Shown: positions 13,292 to 23,705, counted from the first letter of the stretch. The stretch is 64,000 nt of DNA from Jaltomata sinuosa (GCA_003996215.1 QJPP01000309.1:921001-985000); one strand, 5' to 3'. Notes: generated by a model not told the origin, from the sequence alone. Translations and numbers: made by a program.

Positions 13292-14303
13292 GAGAAAATA
13301 CATAAACTCCCCCCTAAAGTTGGATGTGATTTGAATGTAGACACCTAAACTTTACGGGGTCCTATTACCCCCACTCAACAATTTTAAACTGATATTATTA
13401 CATTCTTTTTTGGCCACCTGTCATAGAGAGTGTATGCACTCTCTTAAGGAGAGTGAGGAACCGGAAAAAAAATTAAAATTTTATTTTTATAAATTTCTCT
13501 TTATAAAATATATTTTTTCATTTTTTTGTTATTTTAATTTCTTTTCTTTTCTTTTTCTCTTCCTTCTTTAGCTTGTTGCCACCATTTTTTCATCTCCATT
13601 AGACACACACACCCCTCCCCACTCCACTCCACCCCAAACCCACTCTGATTTTATCATTTCTTCATAATTTTATCATATTCACTTTAAAATCTGAATTTTT
13701 TTTTTTACATTTCGAATAATTTTATAAATTTCATTGAATTCAAGATGATTAGGAGATATCATTTAACTTTTATTCAAAATTAAATTCAACTCCTTACAAA
13801 TTTTGAGAATTTATTGATTCTTTTCAAAATCTTCATTTTCAATTTTGCTAAAGTTATATAAAAAATAAAATAATTAATGATATTTAATAACCTTGAATTT
13901 GCTCAAAATAAAAAATGAAAGAATATGAAAAAAAAGAAAAAGCACATTCTATAAAAACAATGAATAAGATTAGTTGCAGAAGAAGAAAGAACAGAGGAAA
14001 GAATATGGGGAAAATGGGTTAGTGAAGAAGAAGCACATAGAGGGGGTGGGTGGGTTGTGGAATAGAAAAGTTATAAAGTCAAAAATAAGAAAGAGAAAAA
14101 TAATTTTTTAAAATTTAAATTAACACGTGTCGATTGATGATTGGGGTGTGACTAACACTTATTTTTGAAAATTGGAGCTGACACAAAATGAATATAATAA
14201 TATCAGTTAAAAATTGTTGAGTGGGGTGATAGGACCCCCGTAAAGTTTAGGTGTCTACATCCAAATCACGTCCAACTTTAGGGGGGAGTTTGTGCATTTT
14301 CTC
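13292..14303. mobile_element. 1012-bp non-autonomous MULE-type element
   Basis: The long terminal inverted repeats start GAGAAAATACATAAACTCCC on the left and, reverse-complemented, GAGAAAATGCACAAACTCCC on the right. They match for about 115 bp. A perfect 9-bp target duplication TTAATTCTA flanks the element (13283-13291 and 14304-14312), the signature length for Mutator-like elements. The interior carries C-rich and G-rich tracts but no transposase ORF. Confidence 0.9.
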
Positions 14304-14499
14304 TTAATTCTATTACGAATTAGGCGTAGGACGTATGAATTTAAATCTATTGATATACATGTTTGATAATGTAAACAGTTTCTCTAATGTTCCATCTCTT
14401 CTTCTTTTGCAGGTAAAGTCTTATCGTTTATTCTCTTTGCTTCGTCAATGTAAGTAACATATCTTTTCCCTATGTCTTTGCTTAGTAGCAGTTCGATTA

Positions 14500-15740
14500 A
14501 TCTCATGCAGTGCACCTGTTTATCAATGCTAAACGAGGTTTAGAAGAACTTGACTTGTCATAGAATAACTTTTCAGGAGGAATACCAATGTTTCTTGAGA
14601 AACTTTCATATCTTAGGAAGCTTGTTCTTTCATACAATGAACTTGAAGAAAGTATCAAATGAAGGGATCTTTGCAAATACAAGTGTCGTCTCAATCTCAG
14701 GGAATCGTGAACTATGTGAAGGTCCTCTAAACTACAATTTTCCTGCATGCCCTAGACAACACGATGCATCATCAAAGAAATGCATTAGTTCAAGGACAAA
14801 AGTAGCAATTATTATTTCGGTTGAGAGATTGAGACTACAGACCACCTATTTTTTGGGTGTGAATTTTTCAAACAATGCTTGAAAGGACTGCTGGAGTGAC
14901 TCAAAATGAGAATTCAACGAGCTAATTTGGATGGAATATGGTGCAGGCTTCAAGGAAGGCTACAAGAAAGATTAGCAGGGCACTTATCAAGGCACTAATA
15001 GCAGGCCTGATATATCATATACGGAAAGCACACAATGGAGTTCTATGGGATAAAGCTGTTAAAAGGCCGAAGGAGAAAGTGATGCTGGTCAAGGAAGAAT
15101 GTAAACATAGGATTTATGGAGTACTAAAAAAGAAAACTAATTGTAAAGACGGGTGGATAGATACACTTTTTATTAATGGCAGTAAGGAGAATAGATATGG
15201 GAGAAGAGTAGTTAAGTATAGGGTGGTCGAAAGAAGAATGGAGTTGTAGTTTGTAATAACGTGGAACTTTGTGGTTTTAATAAAGTCTGTTAGTTTGACC
15301 AAAACTATTATTTCAGTTACATTTTTATTTTTACTTTTGTGTTCTTTTGCAGCTTGCTATATAGTACTCTCCCTGTTGAAAAAAGAATGACATGTTTTGA
15401 CTTGACACAAAGTTTAAGAAAATAAAGAAGACTTTTAAATCTTTTGATTTTTAATGATTTCAAATGCTTAGTCTTTGAGTTCATGGCGAATGGAAGCCTA
15501 GATGACTGGCTGCACTCAAAAGTTGATGAGCAATACGTCAATATTATACAAAGACTAAACATAACAATAGATGTTGCTTCAGCACTTGATTATCTCCACA
15601 ACATTTGCCAAGTACCAATTGTTCATTGTGATTTAAAACTGGGCAACATACTCCTCGATGAAGAGATGACTGTCCATGTTGGTGACTTTGAATTGGCAAA
15701 ATTTCTCTTCAAATCATCATGGAACAAACAAACTTCTACA
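14500..15740 (+). pseudogene. LRR receptor-like kinase fragment, broken
   Basis: This is a relic of an LRR-XII-type receptor kinase (EFR/Xa21-like subfamily), now inside the Helitron insertion. Segment 14530-14660 encodes a last LRR (GLEELDLS, a stop, then NNFSGGIPMFLEKLSYLRKL). Segment 14660-14822 encodes the juxtamembrane part (EGIFANTSVVSISGNRELCE, CISSRTKVAIIIS) in a shifted frame. The transmembrane helix resumes at 15319 (TFLFLLLCSFAACY) after a LINE insertion. Kinase sequence at 15444-15740 has FEFMANGSLDDWLH and HCDLKLGNILLDE, followed by DFE where an active kinase has DFG. The N-lobe is missing, replaced by a Stowaway-like fragment near 15366. Frameshifts, a stop codon and the lost glycine rule out function. 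Confidence 0.85.
14823..15302 (+). mobile_element. L1-type LINE 3' fragment
   Basis: It encodes the end of a plant L1 LINE ORF2. A reverse-transcriptase zinc-binding motif is visible around 14823-14880 (TTDHLFFGC, then FKQCLKGLLEW), followed by a basic C-terminal tail (LIYHIRKAHNGVLWDKAVKR). Approximate 16-bp target duplications flank it: 'aattattatttcggtt' at 14807-14822 and 'aactattatttcagtt' at 15303-15318, two mismatches. It split the transmembrane helix of the receptor kinase. It is 5'-truncated, as LINE copies usually are. Confidence 0.8.
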
Positions 15741-15867
15741 GGTTATATCCCACCAGTTAGATCATTAATCCGTATTGATTTCTCTTGCATAATGTCAATT
15801 TCCTTTATCAGGGGTCTTAACATGTAAATGTTTGGAGAAATACAAGATCAACAACCTTAATCTATCT

Positions 15868-16950
15868 ATGGACCTTATAATGTGATTTAAACTTTTTGTC
15901 CTTCGTTAAAATACCTCGCAATAAACAAAATAGTCTTTTTTTGCTTTTTTCCTTCAAATATTATATCATTATATTTATAATATTAAGTATTACTTATAAC
16001 ATATCACATAAATATATGAAAGATTTTCTTCCCAAAAAGAATTTTCCAAAAAAATGGCAAGAAAAACAAGTTTGGTACTACGTCCCTTTTTCCAAAAAAA
16101 ATTTCCCTTGAAGAAAGGTCTCAAATTATTAATTAATATTTAGGAAGAAGACTAAATTTAAAAAATTCATTAGTTATAAGAATTTTTAAAACTAATGTGA
16201 AAAAGTAAGAAATTTAAAACCTAAAATATACGGAAAGAAGTTTAAATTATAGGAAGATAATTAAATGCATATTTTTAATAGTAGGAGAATAACTAATTTT
16301 CCTTTAAGTGCATAATCATATTAAGTCTAGAATTCATGATAAATTAAAAGACATGAGAATTCTTATTCCCCTTAGTACATCTAAAATAAACCCAAAAGTT
16401 ATTAATTTCTCTCTCTTCATTCGAATTGCAAATTTCTCTCTATTTTTGCATGATAGAATTCTTAATAATCTGATTTTTGTGTCGATCAAATCTAATTAAT
16501 TTTTTATTTTATTTTTGTAGCATTTGGTCATCTCACACAAGTATGATTTTGTGGTAAATTTATAAATTTGTTCTTTGATTTGATTATTATTATTATTATT
16601 AATATTATTGTTAATATTAGTATTATTATTTCTTGAGCCAAGGATCTATCGAAAATAATCTCTTACCCCATAAAAATAATAATAGTAGGGTAGGGGTAAG
16701 TTCTGCGTGCACGTATATTGTTATTGTTGCAGCTTTTAGATGTGCTTGTAGGATAGAGTTTTACTTGGACGCCTACTTGCGCATTCACCAATATTAAAAA
16801 GGTGAGAAAATTTCTCAAAAGCAAACTTGAGCCCATAATTAAGGAGGAGATAGCAGACATTAACTAATTACTGGCGATAACAACTAATAAGCTAAAATAT
16901 TGTCATTTTATTTGTATTTAACGTCCGTATTTTATTAGTCAATACAAATA
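15868..16950 (+). other. Helitron 5'-like start and AT-rich interior
   Basis: At 15868 'gaccttataatgtgatttaaac' repeats the conserved subterminal sequence of this Helitron family, without the usual opening 'tactatattaaaagtgtgaa'. The remainder is AT-rich, with a decayed TS-like SINE tail at about 16640-16735 ('gttctgcgtgcacgtatatt'). No gene is supported. Confidence 0.45.
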
Positions 16951-16997
16951 TAAATTGATGTGGAAGAATTATTTTAGCCGACTGTTACCGTTTAAAA

Positions 16998-17190
16998 AGG
17001 AAAGGATCTTTAATGATTATAATTCCTTCCTTATATCAAGGATCTTTAATGATTATGATTCCTTCCTTATATCAAGAATCTTTAATTATTATAATTCCTT
17101 CCTTATATCAAGAATCTTTAATGATTATAATTCCTTTCTTATATCAAGAATCTTCAAAAAAGAAAGGATCTTTAATGATTATAACCTATA
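16998..17190 (+). repeat. 33-bp minisatellite
   Basis: Four to five head-to-tail copies are built on 'ggatctttaatgattataat' followed by 'tccttccttatatcaa'. The length is a multiple of three, so open frames persist through it in more than one phase; these are not genes. Confidence 0.85.
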
Positions 17191-17259
17191 GAAAAAAATG
17201 ATATACAATGGATCAAAAATTCAAGTTCAATATAAAGGTATATAAGACAACCAATTTGT

Positions 17260-17830
17260 GTTTTCATTTGTGTAAATACATATATCAGACCAACCAAACA
17301 CACATAAATTATTTATATTTGTATTTGTTTTGCATACAACTAATACATATGCCAGAACAACCAACAAAAATGCATTTCTATTTGTATTCGAATACAAATA
17401 CATTTGATATATTTGTATGTTAAGTACATATATCAGACCAACCAAACACATACAAATCATTTGTATTCACTTTGCATACAACTAATACATATATGCCAGA
17501 ACAACCAACAAAAAATACATTTGTAATTGTATTCGAATACAAATACATTTCATATATTTATATGTTAATTACATGTACCAGACCAGCCAAACTTATACTA
17601 ATACATTTGAGTTTTCAAATGTGTGTCGATATATATACAAGAGCAGTCAAAAGTACATTTGTATGTGTATTAGAGTACATTATATATTACAAATACATTT
17701 GCAGGATTGCAAAGTCTAAGAAGAGAAATACATTTTTGTGTTGAAAAGTACAAACATATGTATTTGTATTGAATAAAAAAATACAAATACAACAAATTTT
17801 TGTGCAAAATTCTCAATTTATATTATTTAT
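17260..17830 (+). repeat. Degenerate ATACAAATAC-rich repeat field
   Basis: It has repeated modules such as 'aatacaaatacatttgatat' and 'cagaccaaccaaacacatac' spaced roughly 120 bp apart. A related field built on 'gatacat' and 'gaatacatcaaattaatact' lies at 43970-44350. No coding function is visible. Confidence 0.65.
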
Positions 17831-18802
17831 ATACATATAGAAAATTTAAAATACACTTTAAAAAATATATAAAAATATATATCTCTCCTTTTTCATCAAG
17901 ATCTTCTTCACCAAATTGAGATTCATAAGCTTTTTTGAACTTTTTTTTTCAAATTCTTGCTAGCAGATGCAATATCTTTACGTTTCCTTTTTCTTTTTTT
18001 ACTATTTTGTTGTCTTTATTGAAAGTTGTGGAAGGATGTATGTCGATTTTTTTTGTGCCTCTTTTCTTCAATGTTTCTGCCATACTGGATCATTCCTATG
18101 CTTGAATCTAAACTCTTGTACTGACTTTTTCACTTGAGCGGCAGCAGCAGCAGAGCCTGCATTTGTATTTGCTTGAGAAATACCCAAATTAAAAGATGGA
18201 ACGACATAAATTTTGATCAATATTTTAAAATATAATTTTTCATCATACTGATATGAGAAAAAATATAATTTATAGTATTTTTCGTATAGTTTTGGATATC
18301 TAAATTTTAATTTTAAAATATCGAATTAATCTAATCTAATTTAGTTTTAAAAATTAGTCAAATTGACTTTCGATAAATGAAACGTGACAACTAATAAGGA
18401 ATGGAGGGAGTATATTGCTAAAATTCTACGAACTCAGAGAAGTGATATATGTTAGAGAATTAAATTTATTGGGTGAGCTGAATAACAAACCAAAGCTTCG
18501 TTATTTTATTTTTATACATGCATTGATCAAAAGGCAAAACAACGAAGAGGTTCGATTGTTATCTCACTCATTTACATTCTTCGAACAAAAGAAAAAATGA
18601 AAATCCTCTACTTCACACTTCAATTGTTCCACGAAGAAATCAATTGAATCTCTTGAAATTTAATTGCTATTTTTTAATTATTTATTCTTCTATTATATAT
18701 TTTATATTGATTGATGGTTTGATGTGATGCACACGTGCAACGCACGTACACTAAACTAGTAAAACAAAATGTGAGGAGAAATCTCCGAAATTATTGCAAA
18801 AG

Positions 18803-19851
18803 ATAACGGCGAGTATCTAATGAAATTCTCATCCTCCTGTGCGTACCTTAGGGGTCGCTGATACTCGAAGCGACCTCACATGGACGCAGTACTTGCCTTG
18901 TAAAAAAATGTTTCAAGCAGCAAACTCGTCTCTTCAATCCAGCAAAATCTTCGACTTATAAACCCTTACCTTGCGATTCTAAAATGTGTTACGCAGATTT
19001 TTCAACGTCCTGCAACAGGACGAAGGACACTTGCGGGTATCAGGTCAGGTACGGAGACGATTCGCACAGCATCGGCGATTTAGCAACGGAGTTTATACGA
19101 TTCGGTTCATCGAAAAACGCAAAAATCTCGTTGAAAAATACTGTTATTGGTTGCGGGCACAACAATGCAGGTACATTCAGTGGTGACAAAGAGTCAGGGA
19201 TTGTAGGGCTTGGAGGTGGGAAATTTTCGCTAATTTCCCAAATGGGTTCGTCAATAAGAGGGAAATTCTCGTACTGCTTGGCTCCCATTTCTCAACACAA
19301 CACCTATGTTCCCAAAAGCAAGATACATTTCGGTGCTAACGCACTCGTTCTGGGAAATAAAGTTGTGCGAACGCCTTTAGCTCAAAAACATCCGTCAACT
19401 TGCTATTACCTGTATCAGTGTGGGTGAAAAGAGATTGGATTTCAGAAAAGTGTCTTTCTCTTTCGGAGAAGGCAACATTATTCTGGATTCAGGGACAGTT
19501 TTAACTCTGTTTTCGCCCGAAATATACGTAAAACTGGAAGCAATGGTGAAGGAGCAAATCAATCTGCCGACTGTGGCGGATCCAACTGGTGTGCTGAGTT
19601 TGTGCTACAAATCTGTTTCCATCGAGAAAATTCCGATAATCACTATGCATTTTATAGGTGGAGATGTGATATTGGGTCCATTGAATACATTTGTGGAGAC
19701 AAGTGAAAGCTCAATGTGCTTTGCTTTTGCTGCATCATATGGTGTTCAAATATATGGGAATATTGCACAGACGAATTTCTTGGTGGGTTATGACTTGAAA
19801 AGGAAGAGAGTATCTTTCAAGGCTGCTGATTGCTCCAAACATTTGCATTAA
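18803..19851 (+). pseudogene. CDR1-like aspartic protease pseudogene (copy A)
   Basis: This is the duplicate of the intact gene at 46100-47404. About 545 bp spanning the promoter, signal peptide and prodomain were lost at an 'ataa' microhomology. An 8-bp deletion follows 'aaattctcat' near 18831. The first catalytic motif reads D-T-R-S (GGC changed to CGA at 18866-18868) instead of D-T-G-S. One A is added in the A-run at 18902-18908, and an 11-bp deletion occurs at 19411. The second catalytic motif DSGT and the C-terminal half remain open to the stop at 19849-19851. From 19412 to 19871 the DNA is identical to copy B, unlike the diverged first half. Confidence 0.93.
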
Positions 19852-19871
19852 CTGTTTGTTTTACTAAATTA

Positions 19872-21159
19872 GTCTCATTAATGATATAATTATATATTTG
19901 AAATTTTAAAGTTGACTATCTATACTTTAATAAGTTTGAGAAATTGTTGCTTAATGCTAAGGGTAAAATTGAAAGATAGTAGTAATTCATTTTTCTCTTA
20001 ATTGCTAAAATAAACAAGTAATAGAGAACATTTATTTTCAGTATACTAAAAAAATATTTTATTATGTGTTCAGATGCTCAATAGAAACAAGTTTTAGTTT
20101 GATTGTCTAAATAAAATTTACTGACAAGTTTAACAGGTTGTCGATGTATTAAGTTTTAATTAAAGGCAGGAACCGAAGTAAAGCCATATGAATTTGATTG
20201 TGATGTTTTATGGAAGGGGATGGATGCAAGGATGAGCCACTGGAGCTGTTAAACGGTGGCCAAGGTATCAAACTAATGCCATGACCACCGTTTAAGTGTC
20301 CTAGGCCCTAGCGGCTCATCCCTATGCACCCACATCCTGTGTAGGGCGTAATCAATGGCGATGAGGTTCCTTAAATATGAAGTTACTTTTGTATTAATAG
20401 ATGCACAAAGTAGGATATTGAAGGGCCTCAAACTGTTGGCTTGTTTTTACTAGTGTCTTAATAAATATTTTTGTCACGTCCTATATACGAGTATTGTATT
20501 TGTTGTTGTACATCATCTCCAAAATTCATTTGAATCGCGTTATTTACTTTGTCCCGCACCCACTTGTGGATTAACAATACACATAATTTCGATCATTTAA
20601 AAATATCATAATACACACGTGTAATGATGTATAATAGTTCGATCATACAATACACATATATATAGTGGAGTTAAAGTTCAATGATTTTGCTAGAAAATTT
20701 CTAATAGTGTAATGATCTTTTGAAATATTAACTCCACGTATATATAAACATGGAAATCAACTCTTAACAAGCAAAACAACATGACCTAGCACAAGATAAA
20801 ACACAAACGGTGGTCTTCCAAGAATGCATAATGAAAGGAGTTTAAATTATTTATGGAATATTCAATTGATCAGAATTGGAGTAAAATCTAAATATGTCTA
20901 TCATTGAACAGTAGTCCACCATATATATATCTATAGACAGATTGTAAAATTGGTCACCATGCGTGAAAGAAAGGCCCACCCTTGTACACATACACTTGGA
21001 ACTAATTAAATAGAGCCAAATCATATAAATGTGAATTTGATTGATGCGGTAAATACATGAATGCAAATTGATGTCAAATGATGCTGATTAATTCAGTCGA
21101 TCATTTTGAGTGGAATCTGTATGAAAGTCGTTCGCGCCAAGGCGTACATCCGGCGGAGG
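19872..21159. other. Intergenic part of block A
   Basis: No gene is supported. It aligns with 47425-49940 in block B. It contains the imperfect hairpin at 20215-20340 and, at 20444-20453 (TTTTTACTAG), the empty site for the MULE-type element present in B. Confidence 0.6.
20215..20340 (+). ncRNA. Candidate long hairpin, possible small-RNA precursor
   Basis: The 5' arm runs 'atgcaaggatgagccactgg' then 'ttaaacggtggccaaggta'. The 3' arm, reverse-complemented, reads 'gtgcatagggatgagccgct' then 'cttaaacggtggtcatggca'. The two arms pair over about 55-60 positions with bulges around a loop near 'tcaaactaa'. Block B keeps the sequence at 47796-47910, but its 5' arm lacks about a dozen bases. I do not recognise a known miRNA in it. 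It could equally be a decayed foldback transposon. Confidence 0.35.
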
Positions 21160-21807
21160 CAAGGGCGGATCTACAATGGACGGTGGAGATTCCCGGGAAC
21201 CCCCTAACATTTTCCGAAAACCTATAATTATAGTAAAAACGCTATTAAAGGAATAATTATTTAATGATGAGAACCCATTACCAGAAGTGTTGGATGATCC
21301 TGTGGCGCTCAAAAACCCCACGAAACCTTTTTGCTCTTTTTCCTTTTCTAAAATTACAATTTAAGTCTAACTAAAAAAAGACTATAAATAAAATATCACG
21401 TTTACCAAATCCCAATTTTTAAATCAACTTTCGTACATTTTTTTAGGGTTTTAACAATTGCGCTGCTTCTACTGCAAAAAAATGATAACATTGGTAACTT
21501 TTTTATATTTTTGAGTTTTTTTCACGTTATCTTCTAATATTGTATATTATTTGTGGTATTTATTTTAGTTTTTCATATTTTATGTAGTCACATGAATTTA
21601 AATTTTTCATGAATAATGAGTTTTGTCAAATCAATTTGTTTTTTATTTATTGTTTGGTGTCTTCATAATGGGTATGGATTAATTTGTTGCTTGAAATCTT
21701 ACATACTATTTTAGTCATACTTATTTTTTGGTTCGATCATAATTATTATTGTGTATTAATTTATTTTATTAGGAACCCACAAGTTTAAAATTCTGGATTC
21801 GCCTCTG
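21160..21807. mobile_element. 648-bp hAT-type non-autonomous element
   Basis: The ends CAAGGGCGGATCTAC and (reverse complement) CAGAGGCGAATCCAG form imperfect terminal inverted repeats of the CAGRGGCGG hAT type. A perfect 8-bp target duplication GGCGGAGG flanks it (21152-21159 and 21808-21815). Block B has a single GGCGGAGG at 49941-49948 with nothing inserted. There is no transposase ORF. Confidence 0.88.
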
Positions 21808-21829
21808 GGCGGAGGCTGAGCCGTTGACT

Positions 21830-22120
21830 ATGGACACGAGTCCTTCTCTATCTTTGGGCCATGAGTTCTCGCCTTTTTTCCGATGATGATCATTTTGTGA
21901 CTCGCGCGGTATCAAGCCGGGATCTTAGCTTACCGACCATACCTTTGAGTCGAGCATAAGCCCGGATCTTAGCTTACCGAGCATATATTTGAGTCGAGCA
22001 TTCTCTTTTGAGTACTCTCCGTCTATGATAAATGCCACGCGTTCACCCATCATCTTGCTATGTACACAAGCTATTTCTTGGCCCAATAACGTTCGTCCAT
22101 TAGTTTTGCACAAAATTGAA
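21830..22120 (-). pseudogene. Coding-like relic of unknown family
   Basis: On the minus strand 21925-22113 is open and reads TNGRTLLGQEIACVHSK, then GERVAFIIDGEYSKENARLK. Block B (about 49915-50215, minus) has the same protein-like stretch with conservative changes but a stop after about 60 codons. Further left another frame encodes ENSWPKDREGLVSIVNGSAS in A and a close match in B. Frame changes and stops suggest a decayed two-segment gene. A contains an extra 30-bp local duplication ('cggatcttagcttaccga'). I do not recognise the family. Confidence 0.35.
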
Positions 22121-22778
22121 GTTGAAGAGTATAAATGAAAAAAATAAATGTCCTAGATCAAAGAACATAAATAGTCTAGTGTTAGGAATCACATTGGTGA
22201 AATGAAGCAACTAAATATTGAACCTAAGCTCCGAACAGTGAATTTAATTACATTGACATTTATGATTACTTACTAAATTAATTAGCATTTAATGGTTAAA
22301 TTTAAAACAAACAAAAACTATGTCAAGGAAATTCACATACATGAAACATAATGGTTTAATATAATCTGGAGCTGACATGTTATAAATATTGTAATAAACA
22401 ATATATGGAGGCCTCCAAGTATTCTTATTTTCATTTTCATAAATTGTTTTAGTAAAGCTTTTCTTAGTTGGATCGTAATTGATGCTATCGCATCATTTAA
22501 CTCTTTGAAACCGTTTATACATTAATATAAATAACTTGTTGGTTGTCAAAAAAAATTCGTTGTTGTACATCATGTTTTCCGAAATCAATTTCAATCGTGC
22601 TATCTACTTGTCTTTACCCTGCTTGAAAATTTGTAATGTAAAGATATTATTAATTTATACATGTATAAACATGTAATATAACGTGACTAAATTGCAACAA
22701 ATTATTTGATTGATCATGTACATGAGTCAAATCAAAGCCAAATGGATATTGATTTGATGAATTAATTTGAGCGAAATT

Positions 22779-23705
22779 CTAATCACTGATTAAAAGTGGC
22801 TCATCGACACCCAATGACTCATCTAATGGATACAAATTTGATTTATCAAGCACTTCACTCAAATCGAAGCCAAATGGATATTGATTTGATTGATTAATTT
22901 GAGCGAAATCCTGATCACTGATTAAGAGCGGCTCATCGACACCCAATGGATACAAATTTGATTTATCATGTACTTCAGTCAAATCAAAACCAAATGGATA
23001 TTGATTTGAATTTGATCGATCAGTTTGAGCAGAATCCTGATCATCGGTTAAAAGTGGCTCAGCGACATCCAATGATCCACCCAATGGATAGAAAATTGGT
23101 TTATCAGGTACTTCAGTCAAATCGAAGTTGAATGGATATTGATTTGATCGATCGGTTTGAGCAGAATCTTGATCACCCGTTAAAAGTGGCTCACTGATAC
23201 CCAATAAATACAAATCTGATTTATCAGGTACATGAGTCAAATCGAAGTCAAATAGATATTGATTTGATCGATCTGTTTGAGTGGAATCCTGATCACCTAT
23301 TGGCTCACCCAATGGTAACAAATTTGATTGATCTAGTACTTGAGTCAAATCGATGTCAAAATATTGATCTGTTTGAGCAGAATCTTGATCATCTATTAAA
23401 AGTGGCTCACTCAATGGTAACAAATTTGATTGATCTTGTACTTGAGTCGAATCGATACCAAATGGATATTGATTTAATCGATTTATTTGAGCAGAATTCT
23501 GATCACCCGTTAAAAGTGACTCACCCAATAGTAACGAATTTAATTGATGTAGTACTTGAGTCAAATCAATGCCAAATGGATATTGATTCGATCGATCGGT
23601 TCGAACACCGCCCACAAATAGTTTCCTGCTATTACTCCTTTCGCCATTAATTCCGCAAACGAGAACACCCACAAGAGTAATAACCATAATTAATTTTGGA
23701 CTCAT
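22779..23705 (-). CDS. Secreted tandem-repeat protein, unknown family (copy A)
   Basis: This is a 308-residue single-exon protein with a hydrophobic signal peptide (about residues 1-22, MSPKLIMVITLVGVLVCG). I chose the start at 23705 because it places the signal peptide at the very N-terminus; an in-frame ATG at 23741 would add 12 residues. Residues 37-308 are seven tandem repeats of 32-44 residues built on D-R-S-N-Q-Y-P-F-(G/D)-(I/F)-D-L-T-(Q/E)-V, then S-N-L-(L/Y)-P-L, E-P-L-L and a D-Q-D-(S/F)-A-Q-T linker. The protein is acidic, with cysteine only in the signal peptide. The stop TAG stands where other repeats have CAG, and another repeat remains readable beyond it. It could be a structural wall protein or a multi-unit peptide precursor; no function is assigned. 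Confidence 0.7.
   Translation of the reverse strand: MSPKLIMVITLVGVLVCGINGERSNSRKLFVGGVRTDRSNQYPFGIDLTQVLHQLNSLLLGESLLTGDQNSAQINRLNQYPFGIDSTQVQDQSNLLPLSEPLLIDDQDSAQTDQYFDIDLTQVLDQSNLLPLGEPIGDQDSTQTDRSNQYLFDFDLTHVPDKSDLYLLGISEPLLTGDQDSAQTDRSNQYPFNFDLTEVPDKPIFYPLGGSLDVAEPLLTDDQDSAQTDRSNSNQYPFGFDLTEVHDKSNLYPLGVDEPLLISDQDFAQINQSNQYPFGFDLSEVLDKSNLYPLDESLGVDEPLLISD

Larger units (their letters stand above)
10387..18759 (+). mobile_element. 8.37-kb Helitron-bounded composite insertion
   Basis: The insertion starts TCTATCTATATC directly after host A10386 and ends CTAAACTAG directly before host T18760. That matches the Helitron rule of 5'-TC, 3'-CTRR and insertion between A and T. A hairpin 'acgtgc-aac-gcacgt' lies just before the CTAG end, as expected for a Helitron 3' terminus. 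Block B keeps the uninterrupted site, A45752 next to T45753. There is no Rep/helicase ORF, so it is non-autonomous. Inside are a 131-bp triplicate, further Helitron ends (3' end at 11990, 5'-like starts at about 11088, 11996 and 15868), a MULE-type element, a broken receptor kinase and a LINE fragment. It may be several Helitrons nested or joined rather than one transposed unit. Confidence 0.82.

Noticed and set aside
14938..15249. 103-codon ORF as a host gene
   Set aside because: It is the basic C-terminal tail of an L1 LINE, bounded by target duplications.
17013..17201. ORF through the 33-bp minisatellite
   Set aside because: The unit length is a multiple of three, which keeps frames open by chance. 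Composition is not protein-like.
22946..23650. Plus-strand ORFs opposite the repeat-protein gene (also 51385-51873)
   Set aside because: They are reverse-frame shadows of a repetitive coding sequence. They lack a signal peptide or domain, and the minus strand has the conserved frame and start.
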